A stretch of 64,000 bases of DNA, from contig JAZKJV010003126.1 in assembly GCA_037367405.1 (NCBI GenBank), positions 2,232,001 through 2,296,000 of the forward strand, written 5' to 3'. Shown here one piece after another: positions 11,530-22,074 of this stretch (positions are counted from its first letter, which is position 1; the number at the start of each line of letters is the position of its first letter). The notes beneath the pieces are model-generated. The model did no database searches and was not told the origin of the DNA. It was given only the letters and a program-made list of their open reading frames with translations. The position numbers and the translations under genes were made by a program. This stretch comes from Ottelia alismoides. Lineage: Eukaryota > Streptophyta > Magnoliopsida > Alismatales > Hydrocharitaceae.

Positions 11530-12401
11530 CTCGAGTCACCGACATGGCAGCGACCTCATCAGCACCACCTTCAATGAAGCACAAGGTGTCATCCGCAAAC
11601 TGTAAGAGCGACACCGACACGCCACCCTTGGAGAAGCCCTTCGAAAGGCCAGCAGCAACAACCCGCTCAACCATACGAGCAAGACATCCGAAGCTAAAAC
11701 AAAGAGGAGGGGGCCAGCAGGCAGCCCTGGCGTAGGCCCCTTCTCGACTGGACTAACCCCCCCTCCAAACCACCATTAACCAACACCGAGAAGGACATTG
11801 TAGTCACACAACGCCGCATCCAAGAAATCCACAGCTCCGGAAACCCCCGCCTTCTGAGGACCGACCAAAGGAAGCCCCAATCAATGCTATCATAGGCTTT
11901 GGCAAAATCAATTTTCCAAAGCACCCCCTACCTCCCCAACGAGCTCCAATCAGCCACCAATTCCGAAGCAACCGCAATACAATCAGATATTTGTCTGCCC
12001 CGAATGAAAGCAGCCTGAACGGGAGAAACAAGCGAGTCAAGAACTCTAGCAAGCCTCCGAGCCAGCACCTTAGCCACAATTAAGTAGATGGCGTTCGAAA
12101 TCGAAATGGGGCGGAAGTCCCCAATATCCTCCGCCACAGCCTTCTTGGGGATCAGCAGCAACAAAGCCCTGTTAAGCCTATCGAATCCCGCATTCCCCGC
12201 GCAAAACTCCACAACAACCTCAAAAACCTCGTCGCCCACCAAATCCCAGAAGTCACGAAAGAAATCCACAGAGAAACCATCAGGCCCCGGGGATCCGTCG
12301 TGATTGAGCTCCTACACAGCCTCCTTAGTCTCCACCAACGAGATCGGCCTAATAAGCATAGCGCAGTCCTCCTCCGAGACCTTGGGCACCCCCAGCCCCA
12401 A
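11530..12401 (-). pseudogene. LINE ORF2, reverse transcriptase core, frameshifted
   Basis: On minus: the GPDGFSVDFFRDFW entry motif around 12270, LIPKK and DFRPISISNAIYLIVAKVLARRL (about 12160-12060), then AAFIRGRQISD, then in a new frame KIDFAKAYDSIDW (about 11915, motif A), RGLRQGCLLAPSLF (motif B), and FADDTLCFIEGG at about 11600 (motif C, catalytic FADD). Stops and frame changes occur at about 12300, 11926 and 11690. Confidence 0.9.
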
Positions 12402-13646
12402 CTACTTCCAAGACCTCGTGGAGCGCCTCGACATGACGTCCCTGAAGTGCTCCACAATAGCACTCCCCATCGCGATATCCCCCACAAACCTCTCCCCATC
12501 AACAGAAATAGCGCGCAGAGAATTGTTATGCTTCCTCCCATTAGCCACCCGGTGAAAGAATGTCGTGTTTGCATCTCCATCTTTGAGCCATTTCAATCTG
12601 GAACGCTGTCGCCACTCGACAGCTCTCTTCTTGTCCTCCTCAGCCACCCTTTTCTGCGCACACGACCGCTCACACAGCTCGTCCGCATTCAGATCCCTTT
12701 CGTTTTCAACAGAATCCAGCCTCCTAATAATCTCCTCAACCTCCGATCTTAATGCCACCCTCGACTCCCGCGACTCCCTCTTAAACAGCGTCGATCTTTT
12801 CCGCAAAGAGTCGAGCTTTCGGCCCAACCTAAAAGCCGCAGACCCCATAAAGGAGGAAGAAGCCCAAAGCTCGGCCACAACTTCCCTGAAACGAGGCTCC
12901 AGGATCCAGCAACGTTCGTATCTAAAGAGGCCCCTCAGTAAACGGGTCTCACCAGAATCCCACATAATTGGCGAATGATCCGAGAAAGCCCTGGGTCTAG
13001 AAGTAACCGAGCAAGAAGGAAACATCTCCATCAAAGTACCGGAGGCCAGAAACCGATCGATCCGGGATCGAGAAGTGTCGCTCCTCCAGGTGTAGGTGAT
13101 ATCAGAAGCCACCAAATTCTCCAAAGCCAAGGCGTCCACAAGCTCAGCAAAAACCGGGGACCCCGGGTCCTTGTCCCCCCTCACCCGGGGGCGATCCGAG
13201 GAGTGAAGAGTCACATTGAAATCTCCCCCAATGATCCAAGGGAGCCCCCCAAAAGCACTCCCTGTCGCACGCAAGTCCTCCCAAAGCTTGTTTCTTTTAA
13301 TATGACAGCAAGGCCCATAAATGCAAGAAAAAGCGATCGGAGAGGTCGCCGCACCCCTCACAAGCACCACCGATAGCATATGTCTCCCCAGAAGAGAAGA
13401 ATCGAACGAAAAAGCCGCCGACCTCCACGCAATGAATAAGCCCCCCGCCGCACCAACCGCATCCAGGGCCGTAAAACCATCCATCGCACCCGCACCAAAG
13501 AAACGCCACAGAGCATCATCAATCCCCCTCAATTTCGATTCCTGGATCAGGGCAATATCGCAACCCCAATCAGACAGCCTGGCGCCCAGCGCCTTTCTCT
13601 TCTCACCCTCCCCTAGCCCCCTCACATTACAGGATAGAAGCTTCAT
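12402..13646 (-). pseudogene. LINE ORF2, endonuclease domain
   Basis: ORF2 starts at ATG 13646 (MKLLSCNVRGLG) and stays open for 414 codons. Apurinic-endonuclease landmarks: N7 in CNVRGLG, E36 in LIQESKL, GGDFNV at residues 140-145 and SDHSPI at 222-227. A Lys/Arg/Glu-rich linker and the WLKDGDANTTFFH motif (about residues 360-372) lead to the RT. It nicks target DNA to prime reverse transcription. The endonuclease looks intact; the frame is lost at 12402. Confidence 0.9.
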
Positions 13647-15729
13647 TAAAAAAGAAGTCGACGCCCTCCAGTTTGCGAAAGGTCGTCCGCCTCCGCCACA
13701 GTATCTCTTAACGACGCACAGGAATGAATGGGCGAGAATCCCGTTCGGGGTCTGCTCCTCCTACGGTATCTTTTCCCCGATCTATTATCAGAGCGTCTTC
13801 CCAAGTCGTAGTCAACGTCCGCATCCATAGCACACACCACAGAGCTCGGCAAGGTGAGGAGAGGCGAGCCGTCATCAGCTTTGGTATAAGGTCCCAGAAT
13901 GGACCCCGAGGACGATCCCACCACTTTACTCATGACATCATCCGACGAAAGGAGCGACCCAGACACGGTCGGGTCGGTAGAAGGATCTTGAAGCACATCC
14001 GCAAGGGGACCCGCCCCGATGAAGGGCCCTTTGAGTGTCAGGATGGGATCCGGATCCGAATCCGCGGAAGAGAAAGAAGTTTCCACGCCGGACCAAGATC
14101 CAAAGTTCCCTGAACCGCAGAAGTCCACAGTTGGCAGATCCGGCCACGGGCCCAAATAGCAAACGCGCAGCGCACGGTCCACCTTCCAACCACAAGAGCC
14201 GAGAAGAGAATCAATCTCGGGCGGCCCCCCTTAGGCAAATCGCCACTTAGGGAGAATTCGCACGAGAATCGAGAAAAGCCGCCGAAGGGGCGCGGGCAAT
14301 CAACCCAGCGGGGCGACGCTTCGCAAGAGCCCCCATGCAGTGCCAGCTGTCCACCAGGAGACGAGGCGACGTCACCAATCGCAGGAGCCACCGTCCCTAT
14401 CGAGGAGTCCACCGGCCCAGCCACCACCTGCGGCGGCGCCGGAGACTCCAAGAAAGAGACCTCCACCGGGAAGCGGAAACGACCAACCGAGAGCATCTCA
14501 AAGAACACCTTGCCCAAAACATCTTCCAGCAAGCTCTTGCACACTCCACCAGAACCCGAGTGGCCCTCCAATCGGAGCCCGGCTCGCAACCATCTCCCAC
14601 AATCGCAAGCAACTCCCCCCAACGCTGAAGAACCTCCCCCAAGGCATGCACCCTTCGAGAGAGGAATGGAACCCCTCGCACCTCCACAACACAAACTTCA
14701 ACACCAGCGCAAGCTCCATCGTCGTAACGCAAGGGCCTCCAGAAGATGTCCTCAAATGCATCACTCGCAAACAGGCTTTGACGTTGCTCCAAAGAAAGGC
14801 CACGAACACAACACCTGGAGTTGTCCAAAACAACCACGTCTCCATCGAACAGGGGTCCCAAGAACCCATGCAACCGCAAGCCAACATTGCTCCAATCAAC
14901 TCCTTTACGTAAGGCTAACCCCACAGCAGCTCCACCACACCCCCCCCCCCTTCAAGAAACGCCCATGCAGAGCACCTTCGTCTGACCTCCCCCTCCCCCT
15001 CTCCTGAAAAGTAGCTTCCAGCGAGTGTCCCCCCCGGTCACCTCAAGTTTCCCAGCATCAGCAGTAGGAATTGACGAATCTCCACCAACACCCTTCGAAC
15101 GAAGAGGTGTCCTGGAACCTTGGACAACCTGCGCAAAAAACCTCAATCCCTTCCCCACCACAGGATCCAAGTCCAAAGAAGCAGCATGCAAACCTCCCCC
15201 CCCCTCCAGCTGAGGGAGAGACCTTGCGAACAGAAGAATCCGCCCGAGCGAATCCGAACCTGCAGGAAGCTTTTTTGTGCCCAACTCTTCCACAACCGTA
15301 GCATCTTGCAGGTAGCCCGCAGGCCGGTGCAACATGACCACGGTCGCCACATCTAAAGCAGCGCTTACCCAGCTTCTTGTGAGAAACACGTACCCAGGCT
15401 CCACTCCCCACTTGATCATCCACCACCTGCACGTCATCGCCACCACTCCCCCGGGATACCTCCTTTCCTTTAACATCGAGCCGAAGCGCACGGCCATCGT
15501 CCACCACGCTTGCTGAGCTCTCCATGCGTTTCCCAGAAGCGAGAGGCACTCCACCGATAGTCGCCTTCGGTCTCCACGAAGGCCTTCCTCTTGATGTGAC
15601 CGAACTTCGAATGCCTTTGCTCTCAAAAACTCGCTCGGAAACATCACGTGCAGTTTCCTTTGGCCTCCACCGCTCGTGCACTCTCCACCAGCGCTCCAGC
15701 CCCCCTCCCATCGTGCATATTCCTTTCAT
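13646..15729 (-). pseudogene. LINE ORF1 (RNA-binding, two CCHC knuckles), frameshifted
   Basis: Reads from ATG 15729 on minus. The zinc knuckles C-FR-C-GDRG-H-VAPA-C and C-YG-C-GRVG-H-KKAS-C lie at about 15360-15262, both CX2CX4HX4C. Downstream the frame changes twice: a segment with VEVRGVPFLSRRVHALGEVLQRWGEL at about 14740-14640 resembles the DUF4283-like part of plant LINE ORF1 proteins, and the Ser/Asp-rich tail runs to 13646. ORF1 would coat the LINE RNA. The order (knuckles before this segment) is unlike the usual plant order as I know it. Confidence 0.7.
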
Positions 15730-15743
15730 CTTCACACAAACCT

Positions 15744-16183
15744 ATGGTGTAGACTATTTGGATACATTCTCTCCAATGGATCGGCACTCTACTCTTCGCA
15801 TTCCTTTATCGATTGTTGTGGTACGTGACTGGTCCATATTTCAACTTGATGTCAAGAACGCATTCTTGTATGGAGATCTGCAGGAGGAAGTCTACATGCA
15901 GCAGCCACCGGGGTTCACTGCTGAGGGGGAGAATCATATGGTGTGTAGAATTCACAAGACGATATATGGCCTTAAACAGAGTCCAAGGGCATGGTTCCAG
16001 AAGCTTTCCCACCTAATTGAACAACAGGGATTCAAAAGATCAAATGCGGATCACTTGTTGTTCATACAGAAGACTTCTAGAGGTACGGTTGTCATCATGG
16101 TATATGTTGATGATATTCTGGTTACAAGAGACGACGTTCAGGCAGGGAGTAGAGATGGCAAAAGCATTCTTGGGCCGTCAGTT
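15744..16183 (+). pseudogene. Copia B reverse transcriptase, middle part with YVDD
   Basis: Resumes directly after the LINE with YGVDYLDTFSPMDRHSTLR, FQLDVKNAFLYGDL (motif A), MQQPPGF, IYGLKQSPRAWF and the catalytic YVDD box at 16103-16114 (MVYVDDILVT). Open from 15744 to the next insertion at 16184. Copia hallmark substitutions are mild (SPVA to SPMD). Continues at 19520. Confidence 0.92.
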
Positions 16184-16669
16184 TGATGCAAATCGATTTC
16201 GGCGCGGCGCGGGAAATAAATTTGAACGGTGGAAATTATTTGGTAGAAGAAAATAGAGGGGTTGAGAAGAAGAAGTCTCGTCGGGAACGAGGGGTTGAGG
16301 GAGAAGAGGCGCGAAGAACACGCGTGGGGAGAGAGAGTGAGGGGAGAGATAAAATCTCAATTTTTTTATCAATACTGGACTGCTTAACACCATAGGCCTT
16401 CATCTCTTTATATAGGAGGGATGAGGTTACAAAAATAGTAACTAATTCAAATTCTAACTAATTATCCTAAATTGACTCTAACTAATTAACCGACTAATTT
16501 GAAATTCAAAAATCGACAACTAATTGATTGAGATCACAGGCGATCTCATTTATTTTAATTAAAATTGCGACGACTCCAATAAACGTAAATAAAATTAACT
16601 AAAAATTTCGACGACTCAAATAAACGTAACTAAAAATGCGGCCCTATCTTTCTGGTCCACGTTGCATCA
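16184..16669 (-). repeat. 3' LTR of the 3.3 kb non-autonomous element
   Basis: 486 bp. On minus it has CCTATATAAAGAG as TATA region and a pyrimidine-rich stretch downstream. Confidence 0.92.
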
Positions 16670-17123
16670 ACTCTCTTCTTTTAAAAAATCGTCTCTCGAC
16701 GAATAGCTGGATCTGTTGGCGTGGAGATTCAATCCGCGTTATCTGTCATTCTCTGGAAGAATTGGTGTGGAACGAACGGCGGAAGCCACACGCGGGCGTT
16801 GGTGACGTGGCCGTCGTGGTGGAAGAGCAGGTGCGGCGCATAGGCGGGCGTCCATCTGATTTTCTTCCTATTGACGTGGTGCTCGAAGAACTGATGAGGC
16901 ATGAACAACATAGCCTTTGGCGAATCCATAGCAAAGCAATGACACAAGGAGAGGAGGGGAGGAGATGTGTCCAAGGAATGAAGCCATGGGGTCCTCATAT
17001 AGGTGAACCCCAAGGTCCTAGTCCTAATAGGATAAGGATGGTCCCCAAATTTCTTATTTTCAGCCCTCTTTTTTAAATATTTTAGCTCCAGGGGTCCTGG
17101 GCGTAATTTTTGCGTCCCTTTAT

Positions 17124-19006
17124 TTAAGGGAATTTTGTAAGAGGGTCTCTTGAACTGTCCCTTTGAATAAAATTTGTTGCAAGGGGGGTTTTCTTGTAAT
17201 TTTCCCCAAATAATCTCCAATCCCACAAGTCGTGGGATTCAAATCCTGTAGTCTTCGGGCCCCCAGTTAGGGTTCGCCCTTGCATATCGCCGCCACGACG
17301 GTGGCCAGTAAATCGGCGCAGGCGGTGGGTCTCGCGCGGAGGTAGTGGCAGCTGGAGGGAGGGCGCAGGCGTGGGACGGTTGCAGGGCAGTAGGCGCAGG
17401 CGGCACAACCGGTGAAGGCTGGGGGGGTGTTGGCGGTGCGCGTGAGAAGGGGAAAGGCGGGCGGCGAAGGCGAGCAGGAGGGGGAGGGAAGGGCGCGGTG
17501 CGCGAGAGAGGGCGGGAGTGGGAAGGAGGCGGCGGGGTGAGTTGGAGCCGGGAGGAAGAGGAGGCGCAGGCGGGAGGGGTGGGCTGCTGGCGTGCGGGGA
17601 GATGGCGCAGGACTGGGGAAGGCGAAGGCGGGCTGGTGGGTAGCGGGAAGAGGAGGAGGGTCCGGGGGGGAGGCGGTAGAGGGAGAGAAAGTGTTGAGGT
17701 TGCGGACTGGGTAGCAGGGGGTACGGGAGGGGATTCTGAGGTTGCAGGGGTCGCGAGAGGGGGACATGGGGTTGCGGCGGCAGCGAGAGGGGGTCTGGAG
17801 GTAGGGATGAGCATGGGCCGGGCCTGGGCCGGGCCCTACAGGGCCCAGGCCCAGGCCCATTTAAGTTTGTGGGCTTTGGGCCGGGCCTAGGTCCACTAAA
17901 ATTTTTTTTTGAAGGCCCAGGCCCAAACCCGGCCCAATTATTATGGGCCGGGCCTGGGTCGGGCCGGCCCATAATGTCTCAATCGTCAATTGGGCTTGTA
18001 CCGATCAAAAACTTATGGGCCTAGACTTGGTGGGCCCATAAATTTGGCGTACCCTCATTTGGTTATTTTGATTGTAATCTTCGTTATGAAGTATTTATTA
18101 GTTATTTAGCTCTTTATTATTTAGTTATCCTACTGTTTTGCACGGATTTGGTCATATATATGATTCTACAATATCTAATGGAAAGAGTTTCATAAAGATA
18201 TTGTAGAAACATGTGCAAATAATAGTAAACAAATAGGTTGAAAATGTACCTCAAGTGGATTAATCTGTCGACATCGTCAACTCCCTCATTAAATCCAGAT
18301 GAATATATTAAAGTGAGATATCAAAGTCTAGACACATATGGGTTCTATGTGGGCTAGGCTATCGGGCCTAACGGGCCTAATTTTGGGCTTTTACGTGGGC
18401 CGGGCTATCGGGCCTAATGGGCTGGGCCAGGCTAAGCCCAAGCCCGACCCAATTATCAAATGGGCCTACATCTTTGGCCCAAGCCCGGCCCATAAATAAT
18501 TCGGGCTCGGGTCGGGCCGGGCTATGCGGGCCGGGCTTCGGGCTGGGCTGGGCCGGCCCAGCCCAATGCTCATCCCTATCTGGAGGTGCGAAGGGAGTGG
18601 AGGGGTCCAGCGTGGGGGGCGTGCGTGGGTTGTAGATGAATTTTCGCGAGGTTTTCGAGTCGGGAATCACCTGGACAACAAGCAGGTCGACTTCTTTTTC
18701 TTCCGAACTGGTCTGAACAACGGGCAGTTCGTCGTGGACGGCTAGATCTTCGTCTTCAACTTCGGGTTCGGTGCTTGGAGACTTCGATTTGGAGGCATTT
18801 TCCACAAGTTGGTGTGTTATCTCAACGTTCAATGTATTTCGCATCTGGGATGCCACTACTTGCATATCGGCACAAATTTGGCTCATATTTGATAATGTTT
18901 GTCTAACCTTGGCACGCCATGTACGGTCATTGGAGCGGGATCCGTTGGATTTTCCGTGCGAACGTCTGGATGGATCGCCAGATTGTGAGGACGATCTGTA
19001 GGCCAT
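17124..19006 (-). pseudogene. Unknown ORF of the 3.3 kb element, split by a hAT insertion
   Basis: Starts at ATG 19006 (MAYRSSSQSGDPSRRSHG), a few bases after the primer site. The first part to 18587 has a basic/Ser-rich N-terminus, a probable helical stretch (VRQTLSNMSQICADMQVV) and an acidic segment (EPEVEDEDLAVHDE). After the hAT element and one target-site copy are discounted, the same frame continues at 17793 with a long Pro/Ser/Arg-rich region and stops at 17124: 366 codons in all including the stop. I do not recognise the protein. It may be a captured host exon or a degenerate gag-like protein; the N-terminal position right after the primer site favours the latter. Confidence 0.6.
17802..18578. 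mobile_element. hAT-type non-autonomous DNA transposon, 777 bp
   Basis: Terminal inverted repeats TAGGGATGAGCAT at both ends and an 8-bp target duplication TCTGGAGG (17794-17801 and 18579-18586): TAGGGATG-type ends plus 8-bp duplication are the signature of the hAT superfamily. Subterminal regions are packed with GGGCCGGGC / GCCCGGCCC motifs in both orientations; the middle (about 18050-18330) is AT-rich. No transposase frame. It interrupts the ORF of the surrounding LTR element. Confidence 0.93.
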
Positions 19007-19019
19007 GCTCTGATACCAA
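19004..19019 (-). promoter_or_regulatory. tRNA-iMet primer site of the 3.3 kb element
   Basis: TTGGTATCAGAGCATGG read on minus, one or two bases after the LTR at 19021; it overlaps the start of the element's ORF. Confidence 0.88.
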
Positions 19020-19020
19020 T

Positions 19021-19514
19021 TGATGCAAATCGATTTCGGCGCGGCGCGGGAAATAAATTTGAACGGTGGAAATTATTTGGTAGAAGAAAATAGAGGGGTT
19101 GAGAAGAAGAAGTCTCGTCGGGAACGAGGGGTTGAGGGAGAAAAGGCGCGAAGAACACGCGTGGGGAGAGAGAGAGGGGAGAGAGATAAAATGTCAATTT
19201 TTTTATCAATACTGGACTGCTTAACACCATAGGCCTTCATCCCTTTATATAGGAGGGATGAGGTTACAAAAATAATAACTAATTCAAATTCTAACTAATT
19301 ATCCTAAATTGACTCTAACTAATTAACCGACTAACCGACTAATTTGAAATTCAAAAATCGACAACTAATTGATTGAGATCACAGGCGATCTCATTTATTT
19401 TGATTAAAATTGCGACGACTCCAATAAACGTAAATAAAATTAACTAAAAATTTTGACGACTCAAATAAATGTAACTAAAAATGTGGCCCTATCTTTCTGG
19501 TCCACGCTGCATCA
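19021..19514 (-). repeat. 5' LTR of the 3.3 kb non-autonomous element
   Basis: 494 bp. Differs from the left LTR mainly by a small CTAACCGA duplication and scattered bases. Confidence 0.92.
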
Positions 19515-19519
19515 CAGTT

Positions 19520-20347
19520 TGTCACGAAGGATCTTGGTACCCTAAGATATTTTCTGAGTTGGAATTTGCTAGGAATGCACAGGGTCTGGTGATGACCCAA
19601 AGGAAATATATTACAGATTTTCTGGTTGAAACAGCCATGGTTGGATGTAGACCATCGAGCACTCCTATGGATCCAAGTATGAAACTGTATGACAATGATA
19701 CTGAAGAAGTAGACAGGAGAAGATATAGAGAGATGGTGGGTAAGCTTCTTTATATCACTATAACTCAACCCGATATTGCTTTTGCAGTAAGTCGGGTGAG
19801 TCAATTTATGGAGCAGCCAAGACAAGTTCATATGGATGCCATATACATGATACTGAGGTATCTAAAGTCTTCTCCAGGCTCAGGGTTGATGTTTAAAAAG
19901 AACACAGATTTATTTATTTCAGCTTGTGCAGACGCAGATTATGCAGGGTGTCCTAAGGATCGTAAGTCTACTTCAGGCTTTGCCGTTTTTGTGGGGAGCT
20001 CTCTAGTTTCTTGGAAAAGCAAGAAACAAACTGTTGTGGCGAGGTCTAGCGTTGAATCTGAATATAGGACCATGGTGCAAGCGAGCACGAAGATGATGTG
20101 GGTTCGAGCCGTATTAGAAGACTTACATATAGATGTACCTTTACCCATGCAGCTTCAGTGTGACAATCAAGCAGCTTTGTTTATTGCCAACAATCCAGCA
20201 TTTCACGAAAGAACAAAGCATATCGAAGTAGACTGCCACTACACTAGAGATATGATCCAGAAGGGCTTGATTTCTACTTCACACGTTAGTTCAGAGGATC
20301 AGACTGCCGACATATTTACCAAGCCATTGCTCAGCGGACCCTTTTAG
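19520..20347 (+). pseudogene. Copia B reverse transcriptase end and RNase H
   Basis: Resumes after the non-autonomous element in one open frame to the stop at 20345-20347. RT C-terminus: LARNAQGLVMTQRKYITDFL, MVGCRPSSTPMD, YREMVGKLLYITITQPDIAFAV. RNase H: ACADADYAGCPKDRKSTSG (first Asp), SSVESEYR (Glu), LQCDNQAALFIANN (Asp), RTKHIEVDCHY and the terminal DQTADIFTKPL. This part has no stops, and only a substitution in the A(L/M)-A stretch is notable. It ends 43 bp before the polypurine tract. Confidence 0.92.
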
Positions 20348-20390
20348 AGATGTTCTTCCAAGCTAAGCATGATTGACATCTATGCTCCAT

Positions 20391-20402
20391 CTTGAGGGGG
20401 AG
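20391..20402 (+). promoter_or_regulatory. Polypurine tract of copia B
   Basis: CTTGAGGGGGAG directly before the 3' LTR. Confidence 0.88.
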
Positions 20403-20553
20403 TGTAGAGATTTATGTTATGTTATGTTATTATGTATCGTTTCATATTTTTTATTTTTCTTTTGGACTCTTATGTAATTTACCCATGGGTTCTCTCTATA
20501 CAAGAGAGCCTAGGGTTCTATGGAATAAACACTTTTACTCATTTCCACCAACA
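20403..20553 (+). repeat. 3' LTR of copia B (151 bp)
   Basis: TGTAGAGATT...CCAACA followed by AGAGG, the target duplication. The copy with one fewer TTATG unit. Confidence 0.93.
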
Positions 20554-20558
20554 AGAGG

Positions 20559-20938
20559 CAAGGGCATAAAGGTTCCGTGCATTGTAAAGACACGGCGAGA
20601 GGCGGCAGGCCATGTTGGCATGGCTAACCGTAGGGGGCAGTGGTGTACCACGAATGGTGTGAACAAGGAGGAGGACAATAGTAGTGTCGCTGGAATGTGG
20701 CGGTTGCGTGGATATAGTACAAGTGACTAGTGTTGTGAGGGTCTCGATAGAAGGAGTTGTTGGGGCAGCAAGGGATTTGCCACTAAGGGGCTAGTGTTGC
20801 TTCTAGCGATGCCTCGGTCGGAGGTGGGAGGCAACAACTTGAAAGAGAGAGAGAAGAAGAAGAAGAAGAAGAAGAAGAAAGGTGGTTGGCGGGTGGGGTA
20901 GGGTTCCAAGCGAACTAGAACTCCGGTCTAAGACCACT
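20559..20938 (-). other. Copia A leader, proximal part
   Basis: Between the copia B target duplication and the copia A primer site. No protein motif seen. Contains a (GAA)n microsatellite at 20851-20880. Confidence 0.6.
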
Positions 20939-20950
20939 GCTCTAACATCG
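20939..20950 (-). promoter_or_regulatory. Decayed primer-binding site of copia A
   Basis: Reads CGATGTTAGAGC on minus right after the LTR; similar to TGGTATCAGAGC at 8 of 12 positions. Confidence 0.6.
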
Positions 20951-20964
20951 TGTTAAAAAAATAA

Positions 20965-22074
20965 GGTTTTTATCCGTTGTGACCTCCTGAGATATTGCAA
21001 TATATGTTAAGCCCCTCCCTTTTTTAGAATATCAGGTGTGCCCTTGACTTATTATCATTCTAACACACATGCCCTTCCCTTAGTTTAGTCGTCAATGAGT
21101 TGAACTTAACCATGATTTTTTTTCAAACCATGATGTGGTTAAGAGGGGCATAACTGTCCAAGCATCCCTCCTCCACTCCTAGTAGCCCCTCCCCATGAAC
21201 ACTAGGACAACGATGTCCGAGCACTCCTTAGCTACCTCTGTGTCCTGGATCCCATAAAAAGGCCCACATCAACCTCCTCCAGCATGGGTGCATCTCTTGT
21301 GTTTTCCCCGGTTATGGCCACCACCTCACCGATGAGCTTCATGCATTGTACCATGAGGAGCTTGTCAAACAAGGAGGAACGTGCAAGGACGTGGATTCGA
21401 GGGAAGCCTTCAGTTGTTGTTCATGTGTGTACTCTAGCGAGTGTTCGAGGGGCAGCCTCCAGTTGTTGTTAGGCGGTGTTTGAGGGGTGACCTACTGCGG
21501 CATAGAGGGGGAGGGGCAGCAGAGGAGAAGGTGTAGAGGGGGAGGGGCTGTGGAGGAGGAAGATGTCCTGGAGGGGGAAGGGCCACGGAGGAGGAGGGCC
21601 TGGAGGGGGAGTGACGGCGGCGGAGGGGGATGGGGGCCCAGAGGGGGAGGGGTGAAGGAGGAGGAGGAGCTAGAGAGGGAGGGGTGGTCGAGGAGGAGGG
21701 CCTGAAGGGGGGAGTAGAGGAGGAAAAGGGGCGACAGCAGAGGAGGAGGGTCTGGCGGGGGAGGGGCACCGGAGGAGGAGGGGCGGAGGAGGAGATAGTC
21801 GGAGGAGGAGGAAGGGATGGAGGGGAGGAAGGAGGAAGAGGGGAAGGAAGAAGAAGAAAAGAGGAAGAAAAAGATATTTCTACCCTTCATATTTTATCTA
21901 ATTGTCATTGTATCCCCCAAGTTAACGTCCATTTGGGATGGGGACGGACGTCAAGTAACCGAGAGGCACGAGTAATCGTTGTGGAAGAAGTCAGAGGCGC
22001 AACTGATATTCCAAAAAAGGGAGGGACATAACTGATATTACAATATCTCAAGAGGAAACAACCGATAAAAATCC
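20965..22074. mobile_element. Mutator-like element, 1110 bp, 9-bp target duplication
   Basis: Long imperfect terminal inverted repeats: 20965-21034 against 22004-22074 match closely (GAGATATTG-AATAT, CCCTCCCTTTTTT, AATATCAG), with weaker similarity extending further inward. AAAAAATAA flanks it on both sides (20956-20964, 22075-22083), nine bases as for Mutator-like elements, although the site is low-complexity. No transposase. The interior (about 21130-21870) is GC-rich. Confidence 0.8.
21480..21870. repeat. Degenerate G-rich minisatellite inside the Mutator-like element
   Basis: Recurring GAGGGGGAGGGGC and GGAGGAGGAG units, open in several frames on both strands as Pro/Ser- or Gly/Glu-rich strings. 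I treat those frames as by-products of the repeat, not genes. Confidence 0.75.

Larger units (their letters stand above)
9947..15730 (-). mobile_element. L1-type LINE inserted in copia B reverse transcriptase
   Basis: A 5.8 kb non-LTR retrotransposon on minus. TTCACACAAACCT at 9934-9946 and 15731-15743 is a 13-bp target-site duplication, and the T-run at 9946-9955 is the poly(A) tail read from the other strand. ORF1 has two CCHC knuckles; ORF2 has AP-type endonuclease, RT with FADD box and the C-terminal zf-RVT region, but no RNase H. The 5' end starts at or just before an ORF1 ATG (15729), so the 5' UTR is missing or very short: probably 5'-truncated. It is more GC-rich than its surroundings. 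Confidence 0.92.
16184..19514 (-). mobile_element. Non-autonomous LTR element, 3.3 kb, with an unknown ORF
   Basis: LTRs at 16184-16669 and 19021-19514 start TGATGC and end GCATCA, are nearly identical, and are flanked by CAGTT (16179-16183 and 19515-19519). A tRNA-iMet primer site adjoins the right LTR on minus, so it is transcribed right to left. The interior carries one unusual ORF and a hAT insertion but no gag, RT or integrase. It splits copia B RT just after the YVDD box. The two LTRs look much alike, so the insertion is probably young relative to copia B. Confidence 0.92.
6476..20553 (+). mobile_element. Copia element B, full length but interrupted
   Basis: A Ty1/copia retrotransposon with 5' LTR 6476-6631, primer site 6632-6644, gag-pol in the order gag, protease, integrase, RT, RNase H (7004-20347), polypurine tract 20391-20402 and 3' LTR 20403-20553. 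AGAGG at 6471-6475 and 20554-20558 is its target-site duplication, placing it in the leader of copia A in opposite orientation. A LINE (9947-15730) and a non-autonomous LTR element (16184-19514) split pol. With those removed the element would be about 4.9 kb, a normal copia size. Frameshifts in gag, protease and integrase show it is dead. Confidence 0.93.

Noticed and set aside
17239..17890. Overlapping Pro-rich and Gly-rich frames of up to 200 codons
   Set aside because: GC-rich shadows of the one frame that starts at 19006; only that frame is supported by continuity across the hAT insertion.
21487..22031. Long Gly/Arg/Glu- or Pro-rich frames in the Mutator-like element
   Set aside because: Low-complexity frames produced by a G-rich repeat; open on both strands and crossing the element's inverted end.
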